Program-made: the position numbers and the translations under genes
The notes under the pieces: model-generated
The model's database searches: none
Seen by the model: only the letters and a program-made list of their open reading frames with translations
What the model was told of the DNA's origin: nothing
Shown: one piece after another, positions 7,234 to 13,572 of the stretch
How positions within the stretch are numbered: position 1 is the stretch's first letter
How the letters are laid out: the number at the start of each line of letters is the position of its first letter
From: an uncultured Roseburia sp.
Lineage (GTDB): Bacteria > Bacillota > Clostridia > Lachnospirales > Lachnospiraceae
DNA: 13,572 nt
Direction: 5' to 3'
Assembly (NCBI GenBank): GCA_945928585.1
Contig: CAMENQ010000018.1
Span: 1 to 13,572, forward strand

Positions 7234-8430
7234 CTATATCTCAAATATAAATCCAAGCTTTTTTGCCAGTCCTATTGACTTTTTATTGTCCTTATGGATA
7301 TTTACCTTTATTTCCTCTATTCCCAATATATTTACCGCATAATCCATTATTGCCCTGCAGGCCTCAAATCCATAGCCCTTATGCTGATATTTCGTGCCAA
7401 TCACATAGCCAAGAAGCTGACTGTACTTCTCATGTTCAGGCTTAACATAATTGTGATTATTGCAATATATTCCCGTAATGTGATTTTCCGATTTCATTTC
7501 GCTGTCGTAATATTCTATCCCTGCACGCCCTATTACAGTTCCGTCTTTTTTTTCAACTATCCACATGCCATAACCATAAAAGCCATATATATTTGCTATA
7601 TACTGCTCTATATATTTAAGTTCCTCTTCTCTGCCAAAAAGTCCTTCCATATATTGTGTTATGTCACTGTCGCTATATATATCCATAAGGTCATCTATGT
7701 CCTTAGTACTCATTTCTCTTATTCTGAGTCTTTTAGTTTCAAGCACATACCACGGCTCATTAAAACAGTGATTATGTACCATTCTGATAAATGATTCATC
7801 TATGCTTAAAAAATCTTCGAACAGATAATCCGCTTTAGACAAATCCTGATTTCCCGAATTCGGGTTTACAAATCCAAGGCATGCCATTCCCGCTGCCTTT
7901 GCCGCTAATACTCCATTTTTTGAGTCTTCTATAACTATACATTCTGATTCCTTAACCGACAAAAGATTTGCTGCTTTTTGAAAAATATCAGGACTTGGCT
8001 TTGGATTTTCCAGTTCCATTCCACTTATTTTTTTGTCAAATACATCATATAACCCCAACTGTTTAAGGTTTCTGTCTATCTTTGACATAGGTGAGGAGGA
8101 TGCCACTGCCAGAAGATAACCTTCTTTCTTTAAATTTTTAACAAGATCCACTACACCTTTTATCTCCGGATATCCATTTTTCTCTACCATTTCTGCCAGG
8201 ACTTTTTCAGCCATATCCATCAGTTCACTCCAACTATAATTTAAAAGCTTATATTTTTCCCTGAAAAACTTCCAGATTTTTTCTATGGTAGAACCAATAT
8301 ACTGTCTGTAATCCTCGTACTGTAATTCTATACCGAATTTATCTTTTAGCATTTTATAATTAGCTGCAAAATGGACGGGTTCACTGTCCACCAGTACCCC
8401 GTCCATATCAAATATGACCGCCTTTAGCAT
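7234..8430 (-). CDS. HAD phosphatase/phosphomutase fused to a GNAT acetyltransferase
   Basis: The 398-residue protein joins two enzymes. Residues 1 to about 215 are a HAD hydrolase of the beta-phosphoglucomutase-like subgroup: DMDGVLVDSEP (8-18) with nucleophile Asp8 and acid/base Asp10, ASSSP (110-114), NPKPSPD with Lys144, and VIEDS (166-170) with Glu168/Asp169. A cap domain lies between the first two motifs. Residues from about 228 are a RimJ/RimL-type GNAT domain: LETKRLRIREM (230-240), the acetyl-CoA loop YQHKGYG (348-354), and NKKSIGLAKKLGF (382-394). Substrates are unknown; HAD subgroup members dephosphorylate sugar phosphates and GNATs acetylate amines. A coupling of the two activities on one metabolite is speculation. 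The ATG overlaps the cyclophilin stop (ATGCTAA) and has GAGGAG eight bases upstream, indicating coupled translation from the cyclophilin message. Confidence 0.9.
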   Translation of the reverse strand: MLKAVIFDMDGVLVDSEPVHFAANYKMLKDKFGIELQYEDYRQYIGSTIEKIWKFFREKYKLLNYSWSELMDMAEKVLAEMVEKNGYPEIKGVVDLVKNLKKEGYLLAVASSSPMSKIDRNLKQLGLYDVFDKKISGMELENPKPSPDIFQKAANLLSVKESECIVIEDSKNGVLAAKAAGMACLGFVNPNSGNQDLSKADYLFEDFLSIDESFIRMVHNHCFNEPWYVLETKRLRIREMSTKDIDDLMDIYSDSDITQYMEGLFGREEELKYIEQYIANIYGFYGYGMWIVEKKDGTVIGRAGIEYYDSEMKSENHITGIYCNNHNYVKPEHEKYSQLLGYVIGTKYQHKGYGFEACRAIMDYAVNILGIEEIKVNIHKDNKKSIGLAKKLGFIFEI

Positions 8431-8951
8431 TTTTCAGGCTCCTCATATTCCACACCACAAGTGTCTACTGTTACACTTGCCATCTTTTGTGTTTCAAGTG
8501 GTCTGTCCATATAGTCTGTAGCACACTCTGCAATCTTATTTACAATTTCCATTCCCTCTGTTACCTTGCCAAATGCTGCATACTGACCATCAAGATGAGG
8601 TGCATTTTTATGCATAATGAAGAACTGTGAGCCTGCTGAATCAGGATCCATGGCTCTTGCCATTGACAATACTCCCGCAGTATGAAGAAGTGTATTATCA
8701 AATCCATTTATGGCAAATTCACCCCTTATATCATATCCCGGACCTCCCATACCTGTGCCCTCAGGACATCCGCCCTGTATCATAAAGCCTTTTATAACTC
8801 TGTGAAAAATAAGTCCATCATAAAAGCCTTTATTTATAAGACTTATAAAATTTTTCACTGTGTTAGGTGCTATTTCAGGATAAAGCTCTGCCTTTATTAT
8901 ATCTCCGTTTTCCATTGTAATTGTTACTACCGGATTTTTAACCTCTGCCAT
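8424..8951 (-). CDS. Cyclophilin-type peptidyl-prolyl cis-trans isomerase
   Basis: This 175-residue cyclophilin catalyses proline cis-trans isomerisation in protein folding. It has the active-site segment FHRVIKGFMIQGG (49-61) with catalytic Arg51, then GSQFFIMHKNAPHLDGQYAAFGKV (107-130), interrupted only by the usual bacterial-length loops. No signal peptide is seen, so it is cytoplasmic. The reading frame opens 19 codons earlier, but the region around 8999-9008 coincides with the predicted -10 box, and GAGAGGA lies seven bases before the ATG at 8951. The shorter start is therefore chosen. It is the first gene of a two-gene unit with the HAD-GNAT fusion, overlapping it by seven bases. Confidence 0.93.
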   Translation of the reverse strand: MAEVKNPVVTITMENGDIIKAELYPEIAPNTVKNFISLINKGFYDGLIFHRVIKGFMIQGGCPEGTGMGGPGYDIRGEFAINGFDNTLLHTAGVLSMARAMDPDSAGSQFFIMHKNAPHLDGQYAAFGKVTEGMEIVNKIAECATDYMDRPLETQKMASVTVDTCGVEYEEPEKC

Positions 8952-8998
8952 TTTATTTTCCTCTCTTTCCATTGAAGTTATCTGTAATTTTCCTGATA

Positions 8999-9028
8999 AT
9001 TTTATCATACATACTGACCTTTATACAA
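8999..9028 (-). promoter_or_regulatory. Promoter of the cyclophilin/HAD-GNAT unit
   Basis: On the minus strand TTGTAT (9023-9028), 18 bases, then TAAAAT (8999-9004) preceded by TG (TGATAAAAT). The same extended -10 sequence precedes nfnA. Start near 8992 leaves a leader of about 40 bases. Confidence 0.5.
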
Positions 9029-9059
9029 CATTTATTTTTTATTATAAAGTTTCTCGTAA

Positions 9060-9124
9060 CAGTTCAGCCTTGCTGTCTGTGGTGCAGTGAATCTTCCGGC
9101 AGTATAGGCAGCAAGTCTGAACTG
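9060..9124 (-). repeat. Inverted repeat behind the TPM gene (3' hairpin)
   Basis: Arms 9060-9075 and 9109-9124 are complementary at 15 of 16 positions around a 33-base loop. It begins 15 bp behind the TPM stop codon. There is no T run on either side as expected for a classic terminator, so a 3' stabilising or Rho-type end structure is as likely. It does not resemble the three large palindromic elements. Confidence 0.45.
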
Positions 9125-9139
9125 GTATATTTTCTCTCA

Positions 9140-10114
9140 TTAAAACTTTCCGCTGCTTCCTCCATGACTGTGTCCTGAACTGCTGACATGACCGCCGCCA
9201 TGTCCGCCGCCGCTTCTACTGCCACCATTATCTGTCTGTATTTTTCTTCTTGTGGTAGTAGTATGTGTAAATTGGTCATGGCGTACTTTTAAATCCATAT
9301 GACCGCCCTGCATATAAGTCTTTTCATTTACCGTCGCCTTTGTCTTTGCTGAAGAACTCATAATAAGAACTGCAATCAATGCTATAACTAATGCTATAAC
9401 AATATCAATAAACGGATTTTTAAATGTAGTAAAAAAGTTTTCCTGCGGAACATACTTATCATAAAATTCATCCTGTGCACTGATACTTGAATAATCCGAA
9501 GAATACCATGCTTCAAATGCTTCCTCATAATTCTTATCGTCGGCAGCATCTAATGCAAGCTCTCTTACTTCATTTATGAAATATTCGGCAGCTTCCATAT
9601 ATTCCCCATCTGACAGATACGGCGTTATGTCCTCTACCATATCATCAGTTTCCCTGTCCAAATATACTCTGCATAAACCTGCCGTGGAAATTGCAACTTC
9701 CCGGTTATCCATATCAATAAGCATTATAACGCCGGAACCACATTCATAATCATATCCAAATCCATTGTCATCATAAAAATCACTTGCATATAAAAGAGAA
9801 TCCTTACCTCTGTTATAGTCTGTTGTTACTATTATCAAATCAAGTTTTATCTTTTTTGCCGTTTTTACAAGTGTTTCCTGAAGCTTTTGCTCCTCATTTT
9901 CTGAAAACAAATCTGCTTCATCGTAAATCTTTGGTTCTGTGTCATCATAATGACTGTCATCTACATTATATGAACCTGCCGCATATGCTGTAATCCCATT
10001 TATCCCTTTATCGCAAGGTATTGAAAGCATACCTGTCACTATAAGAACCATTCCCATAAATGCTGATGCTTTAAGTGAAGTTTTTCCCTTTACAAATAAT
10101 TCTTTTATTTTCAT
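9140..10114 (-). CDS. TPM-domain (TLP18.3/Psb32/MOLO-1-type) secreted membrane-anchored protein
   Basis: The protein has 324 residues from the ATG at 10114. A signal peptide is seen (hydrophobic 16-33, likely cut after AYA near residue 45). A TPM domain follows over about 60-190 (IYDEADLFSENEEQKLQ, LDLIIVTTDYNRGKDS, GSGVIMLIDMDNREVAIST). A second membrane helix lies at 234-252 and the tail (293-324) is rich in Gly, Ser and His. Family members have been described as acid phosphatases or membrane-quality factors; the bacterial role is unsettled. The His-rich tail may bind metal, which is inference. The frame extends 22 codons upstream into the zinc-ribbon gene, but the ATG at 10114 overlaps that gene's TAA (TAATG) and has AGGAGG upstream, so translation is probably coupled. 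Zinc-ribbon and TPM genes next to each other suggest a shared envelope function. Confidence 0.82.
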   Translation of the reverse strand: MKIKELFVKGKTSLKASAFMGMVLIVTGMLSIPCDKGINGITAYAAGSYNVDDSHYDDTEPKIYDEADLFSENEEQKLQETLVKTAKKIKLDLIIVTTDYNRGKDSLLYASDFYDDNGFGYDYECGSGVIMLIDMDNREVAISTAGLCRVYLDRETDDMVEDITPYLSDGEYMEAAEYFINEVRELALDAADDKNYEEAFEAWYSSDYSSISAQDEFYDKYVPQENFFTTFKNPFIDIVIALVIALIAVLIMSSSAKTKATVNEKTYMQGGHMDLKVRHDQFTHTTTTRRKIQTDNGGSRSGGGHGGGHVSSSGHSHGGSSGKF

Positions 10115-11160
10115 TATCCCACAAAACCTCCTAACATCATAAGAATAGCAAATACACCGGCAAATATTCCTCCAAACCATGCAAGTATTTTTTCCTTAGA
10201 CCGCGGAAGTGTACCTACCTGCTTTCCTGTCTGTCCGTTTATCGCAAGAATTTTATTTTCTCCTTTATACCTGTATGTAATCATCCAAACCGGAAGAAGC
10301 GTGTAAACTGCTGCTTTTTTCCTAAGTCTCGTACTGCTTCCTGTTATATTTACAGAAGAATAACCTCCTATGGTATTTCTCGTTTCTCTAAATATGTAAT
10401 CACGAACTCTTCTCTCTGCTCTCGGTGCCATCTGTTTACTGTCATAGGAATACTTTTCTGAAAGAAAACCTGACAGATACGGCATTTGAAAATCTTTTAA
10501 ATCAGTATAATTATATGGCTCAAGTAAATCCATAACATCGTCCGGCATTTTTTCTGATGCGTCTGCAGGAATCAGTCGAAATTCTGCATCTCCCTCTCTT
10601 ACAACTCTGAAGTGGTCTGTATGTGTAACCTCATAATCTCCCTCTCTGTGATGTCTTACCTTTGTGGCATGTGCCTCCATATGGCAGCCTGCATCATAAT
10701 CATAAAGCCAAAATGGTACATAAATTCCACTCATACTCTCTACAAAAGAAGACTTTTTAAACATAGACGGTGTGAAAACTCCTTTTTTACACCAGCTTTT
10801 GAAAATATCCTGAGCCTTATCCTTCGTAACCGTAAAAGGTACTATCTTTGCAGGCATTGTCTGTCCTGTAAGCCTTCCCTTTATTACGGCAGAACTTCCA
10901 CAAAAGCTGCATACAGTAGCAGTAGTCTTGTCATCTGTAATAAGCTCTGCACCGCAGCTTTGACATTTATAACCGTCTACATCTATTTTTTCATCGTTTT
11001 CTACAGTATCGTCCTCCACCTGAGAATCATACTTTTCCCCTGACTGTTCCATTTCACTTACACTCATATGTGTTCCGCAATATTCACATACAAGTTCACC
11101 ATGGCTACCATCAAACTCTATGGGTGCCCCACATCCCTTACATTTATATGTTTCAACCAT
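10114..11160 (-). CDS. Double zinc-ribbon (TFIIB-type) membrane-associated protein
   Basis: This 348-residue protein opens with two zinc ribbons, each CxxC...CxxC: Cys7, 10, 25, 28 and Cys66, 69, 84, 87, joined by an acidic linker (about 36-62). A middle domain (about 100-315) has no motif I can name; it contains SGIYVPFWLYDYDA (144-157) and VYTLLPVWMITYRYKG (285-300), recurring patterns in this protein type. One membrane helix (about 326-347) lies at the very C-terminus, so the bulk is probably cytoplasmic and tail-anchored. The function is unknown. Two ATGs exist, at 11178 and 11160; only the second has a spaced AAAGGA, so it is used. It is followed directly by the TPM gene with TAATG overlap. 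Its own promoter is unclear; TATACT/TATAGT boxes with poor -35 regions lie near 11195-11207 on the minus strand. Confidence 0.78.
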   Translation of the reverse strand: MVETYKCKGCGAPIEFDGSHGELVCEYCGTHMSVSEMEQSGEKYDSQVEDDTVENDEKIDVDGYKCQSCGAELITDDKTTATVCSFCGSSAVIKGRLTGQTMPAKIVPFTVTKDKAQDIFKSWCKKGVFTPSMFKKSSFVESMSGIYVPFWLYDYDAGCHMEAHATKVRHHREGDYEVTHTDHFRVVREGDAEFRLIPADASEKMPDDVMDLLEPYNYTDLKDFQMPYLSGFLSEKYSYDSKQMAPRAERRVRDYIFRETRNTIGGYSSVNITGSSTRLRKKAAVYTLLPVWMITYRYKGENKILAINGQTGKQVGTLPRSKEKILAWFGGIFAGVFAILMMLGGFVG

Positions 11161-11188
11161 ATTTCTGCTTCCTTTCATATTTCATATA

Positions 11189-11216
11189 TTGTCAGTATAC
11201 TATATTTATATATAAA
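11189..11216 (+). promoter_or_regulatory. Plus-strand promoter leading into palindromic element copy 2
   Basis: TTGTCA (11189-11194), a 16-base spacer and TATAAA (11211-11216) each match the sigma-A consensus at five of six bases. Transcription would start near 11223, about 43 bp before the element. No plus-strand ORF follows, so the element is the only evident product. Confidence 0.5.
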
Positions 11217-11247
11217 TTTCTATGAGAAGTTTTCCATAAATCTGTAA

Positions 11248-11265
11248 ATAAGCTTATCAGCTTAT
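11248..11265. repeat. Short palindrome abutting element copy 2
   Basis: ATAAGCT (11248-11254) and AGCTTAT (11259-11265) form a perfect 7-bp inverted repeat with a TATC centre. It ends exactly where the long element begins. It may be an operator for the divergent promoters or part of the element's 5' end. Confidence 0.4.
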
Positions 11266-11515
11266 GGATGGTGTGCAGAAGGCTGGCAATTATATTTTAT
11301 GTATGTAAGCATTGAGGGGGCAGTTAGAAATTTATTAATACGATGCTGTTATCTTTTTAGCAGAGGTCGTCTGTCTGAGGAAGCGGCTGAGAATTCAGCC
11401 GTTTCCGAGTTACGACCGCCGCTTAAAAGATAACGGCATCGCATTAATAAAATTTCTTACTGTCCCCGAAGCCTAAATACATAAAATATAACTGCCAGCC
11501 TTCTGCACACCATCC
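11266..11515 (+). repeat. Long palindromic structured element, copy 2 (candidate ncRNA)
   Basis: At 250 bp this is the best-bounded copy. The outer arms pair over about 45 bp (11266-11310 with 11471-11515) with few mismatches, and the pairing stops on both sides. Inner stems follow in the order seen in copy 1: 11316-11340 with 11442-11467, 11341-11361 with 11421-11441, 11365-11370 with 11412-11417, 11379-11390 with 11395-11406, and the same GAAT tip. The outer arm differs from copy 1 in sequence and length, yet is self-complementary. The CTGTCTGA/GAGTT internal loop (11371-11378, 11407-11411) and the flanking 3 x 3 loop are unchanged. A plus-strand promoter lies upstream. On the other side it lies 46 bp behind the MCP stop codon, which has no other terminator. 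There is no ORF inside and no target-site duplication. Confidence 0.88.
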
Positions 11516-11561
11516 TGCAAGTATATCTCAAAAGAGCACCGAAAGAATACACCGCCACACT

Positions 11562-13304
11562 TTACAACTTAAATACCTGCACTGTTTTTTCAAGTTCAAC
11601 TGCAATATCCTTAAGCTTATTTACGTTTCCTGATATATCAGATACAATCTCACTAACCTGTGTAACAGATGCTGATGTTTCCTGACTGCTTGCAGCATTT
11701 TCTTCAGCAATGGCTGAAAGATTCTGAACCAAATCAACTACCTTAACTCTTGATTCATCAAGTGTATCTGTCTTTACTGCAATATTATCTATGCTTTCAA
11801 TAGATGATATAACTCCTGCATTAAATGCCTCAAACATCTTATCTGTCTGAATCATCTTATCACTCTGTGCATCCATATTATCCTTTACCACCTGCATAGT
11901 CTTTACGGCTTCAGATGAATCCATTATTAACTCGTTTGTAATTTCCTCTATCTTTTGAGCTGATTCACTTGACTGTTCAGCAAGTTTCTGAATCTGTGAT
12001 GCTACAACTGCAAAGCCTCTGCCCTGTTCACCTGCTCTTGCTGCTTCTATGGAAGCATTTAGTGAAAGAAGATTTGTCTCTTCTGCAATAGAAGTTATAA
12101 AGGCTGTAGCTTCTTTAATCTTTAATGCTGATTCATTTGTGGTATGTGTCTGTCTGTAAATTTCGTCAATTGAAGCTCTTGTATGCTCGTTTTCTTTCAT
12201 AAGCTCGGTAAGAAGCTTCTGTGCGTCTTCGCTTGTATCTTTCATGCCGTCTGCATTTACCTTAAGTGTTGAAACTTCACCTGTAGTTTCTTCTATCATA
12301 TGGCCCATAACTATGACATCCTCTGTGGCTGTCTGAGTTTCCTCGGCCTGACTTGTTGCACCTAATGCTATGTCATTTACGGCTGTTTCTACCTGCTCCA
12401 TAGTCATAGTGGTATCCTTTGCGTCTGTGTTAAGCTGTTCAGATGCTGCATACAATTCTGAGCTTTGATTCTTTATATTGTCAATAACCTGTATAAGCTC
12501 ACCCTTAAGCCTTACAACAGCCTTTCCTATAAGACCTGTCTCATCCTTTCTCTTACTGAGACTCTTCTCCTCAGGACTCTCCGTGAAATCAAGAACTGAC
12601 ATTTTTCCAATAACACTCGTGATACTACCGATTGGACGAAGCATAATGTTTACAAGTATATATCCTATAACAGTAAATATAGCCGTCGCACCTATTCCTG
12701 CACCTATACAGAGATTTATTACTGTATCAGTTGTTGAGAGTATTTCATCCTTGTCTGCCGTAATAAGAATAATTGCACTCATATCCTTTGTAATGTAATA
12801 TGATGCATATTTCATAACTCCCTTAAACTCATATTCAATAACTGCCGAATCACGTCTTACGCCTTTTGATATATCTGCAACAATGCCCTTTACAAGGTCA
12901 TTTTCAACTGACTTTCCAACCTTTTCCTTTGTAGGATGGTAGAGCATGTTTCCATCTCCTGCTACAACATATGCATAGCTTGATTCAACACCTTCGATTC
13001 CTACGCCATCAAAAACAGAAGAAAGAGTTTCATAGGAGAACACATCATCCTCATCAGCAAGTGTCAGCATATTTTCAATGGTTAATCCATTTGCATTTGC
13101 AATATCAAACATATAATTCTTATTCTGCGAATCAATAACCTTAGTTATGTATGGAACAATAATAATCAAGTTGCAAAGCGTAGCGCAAATAATGGCGACT
13201 GCTACCATCAATGCAATCTTGGTTTTTATAGATTTACCAAAGCTGACTTTCCTTTCTACAGTCTTTTTTTCGGAATCCATCATTCCCTGATTTTCATTAT
13301 CCAT
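11562..13304 (-). CDS. Methyl-accepting chemotaxis protein
   Basis: This 580-residue receptor has a short charged N-terminus, TM1 (about 29-53), an extracellular sensor region of about 140 residues (54-195), TM2 (about 196-221), a HAMP domain (about 221-273) and a cytoplasmic signalling coiled coil to residue 580. The sensor includes [20 protein letters not shown] (108-127), a Cache-like PAS-fold signature, so it probably senses a small molecule outside the cell. The hairpin tip that contacts CheA and CheW is fully conserved: [20 protein letters not shown] (408-427) and [18 protein letters not shown] (428-445). No C-terminal CheR-docking pentapeptide is present. AGGAGGT is well placed before the ATG. 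It is a single-gene unit, flanked on both sides by copies of the palindromic element. The ligand cannot be predicted. Confidence 0.96.
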   Translation of the reverse strand: MDNENQGMMDSEKKTVERKVSFGKSIKTKIALMVAVAIICATLCNLIIIVPYITKVIDSQNKNYMFDIANANGLTIENMLTLADEDDVFSYETLSSVFDGVGIEGVESSYAYVVAGDGNMLYHPTKEKVGKSVENDLVKGIVADISKGVRRDSAVIEYEFKGVMKYASYYITKDMSAIILITADKDEILSTTDTVINLCIGAGIGATAIFTVIGYILVNIMLRPIGSITSVIGKMSVLDFTESPEEKSLSKRKDETGLIGKAVVRLKGELIQVIDNIKNQSSELYAASEQLNTDAKDTTMTMEQVETAVNDIALGATSQAEETQTATEDVIVMGHMIEETTGEVSTLKVNADGMKDTSEDAQKLLTELMKENEHTRASIDEIYRQTHTTNESALKIKEATAFITSIAEETNLLSLNASIEAARAGEQGRGFAVVASQIQKLAEQSSESAQKIEEITNELIMDSSEAVKTMQVVKDNMDAQSDKMIQTDKMFEAFNAGVISSIESIDNIAVKTDTLDESRVKVVDLVQNLSAIAEENAASSQETSASVTQVSEIVSDISGNVNKLKDIAVELEKTVQVFKL

Positions 13305-13355
13305 ATAAGTACCTCCTAAAATCCATCAAAAAATTCACCATATTTTATGTTTGTA

Positions 13356-13384
13356 ATTATACTATATTTCGACTTTTTTTACAA
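13356..13384 (-). promoter_or_regulatory. Sigma-A-type promoter of the chemotaxis receptor gene
   Basis: On the minus strand TTGTAA (13379-13384), exactly 17 bases, then a perfect TATAAT (13356-13361). Start near 13349 gives a leader of about 45 bases. No flagellar sigma-D type sequence was seen, suggesting expression outside the late motility regulon. Confidence 0.7.
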
Positions 13385-13430
13385 TCATATCTTATAAAAA
13401 ATTTTATAATTGAGTAACAGTTTAGTACTG

Positions 13431-13470
13431 CCGGTACCTGTAGCTTCAAGACGGGCTTCTATGGTGCCGG
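13431..13470 (+). repeat. Hairpin just before or at the start of element copy 3
   Basis: CCGGTACC (13431-13438) pairs with GGTGCCGG (13463-13470), with one T-G pair on the plus strand. It sits where copy 3 begins. It may compete with the element's own outer stem, whose partner arm lies outside the window. Confidence 0.35.
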
Positions 13471-13572
13471 ACACGGCTGAGTGGTTGTATATTATGTGCG
13501 TAAGCATTGAGGAGGCGGTTAGAAATTTATTAATACGATACCGTCATCTGCTTAGCAGAGGTCATCTGTCTG
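13461..13572 (+). repeat. Long palindromic structured element, copy 3 (cut by window end)
   Basis: The 5' half of a third copy is present. From GTAAGCATTGAGGAGGC (13500) onward it matches copies 1 and 2 closely through TTAGCAGAGGTC and CTGTCTG, where the window ends. Its P2 arm is a mosaic, ACCGTCAT and GCTTAGCAG as in copy 1 but CGAT as in copy 2. The outer arm before 13500 is different from both. The left end is estimated from the ATGGTG shared with copy 2. Whether it pairs with an unseen 3' arm cannot be tested here. A perfect TATAAT on the plus strand (13405-13410) lies upstream but lacks a good -35 box. Confidence 0.8.

Noticed and set aside
9064..9279. A 71-codon minus-strand frame at the end of the TPM gene
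   Set aside because: It overlaps the TPM C-terminus in another frame, lacks a ribosome binding site and includes the 3' hairpin.
1..13572. CRISPR array from the three repeated elements
   Set aside because: Only three long, structured and widely separated copies exist, without short regular spacers or cas genes.

Overview
The window is AT-rich DNA from a low-GC Firmicute, most likely class Clostridia and plausibly family Lachnospiraceae. That is an inference from the gene families (a clostridial NfnAB flavin-based redox enzyme, a DUF624 protein, a zinc-ribbon/TPM protein pair, a CapA-like lipoprotein), strong AGGAGG-type ribosome binding sites and TGnTAnnnT extended -10 promoters. The species cannot be named. 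No transposase, tRNA, rRNA, CRISPR array or phage gene is visible.

Layout, left to right. (1) 1-232: a long palindromic element, copy 1. (2) 301-2197: two minus-strand genes, a papain-fold NlpC/P60-like protein and a CapA-like lipoprotein. (3) 2351-3664: a plus-strand AI-2E-family membrane protein, ending in a textbook terminator; two hairpins lie in the convergent gap. (4) 6810-3834, minus strand: an operon of nfnA, nfnB and a DUF624 membrane protein. (5) 6811-7233: a 420-bp AT-rich gap with the nfn promoter and a possible small RNA on the plus strand. (6) 8951-7234, minus: a cyclophilin translationally coupled to an unusual HAD-GNAT fusion. (7) 11160-9140, minus: a double zinc-ribbon membrane protein and a TPM-domain protein, overlapping in TAATG. 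(8) 11266-11515: palindromic element copy 2. (9) 13304-11562, minus: a methyl-accepting chemotaxis protein. (10) about 13461-13572: element copy 3, cut by the window edge.

The most interesting thing is the three-copy element. Each complete copy is 230-250 bp and folds into a single long interrupted hairpin. All three copies point the same way. The stems differ in sequence between copies 1 and 2 but stay paired: one 20-bp stem carries seven two-sided compensatory changes and no pair-breaking change. The internal loops near the tip are almost invariant. This is the signature of a structured RNA (or a selected DNA hairpin), not of a simple insertion-sequence remnant. A plausible plus-strand promoter lies just before copy 2, and G-U pairs in the inner stems favour the plus strand. 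Both complete copies sit 46-68 bp behind the stop codon of a minus-strand gene. I cannot assign the element to a known family.

Several starts were moved from the longest possible ORF to the ATG with a proper ribosome binding site: the AI-2E protein, nfnA, nfnB, cyclophilin, zinc-ribbon and TPM genes.
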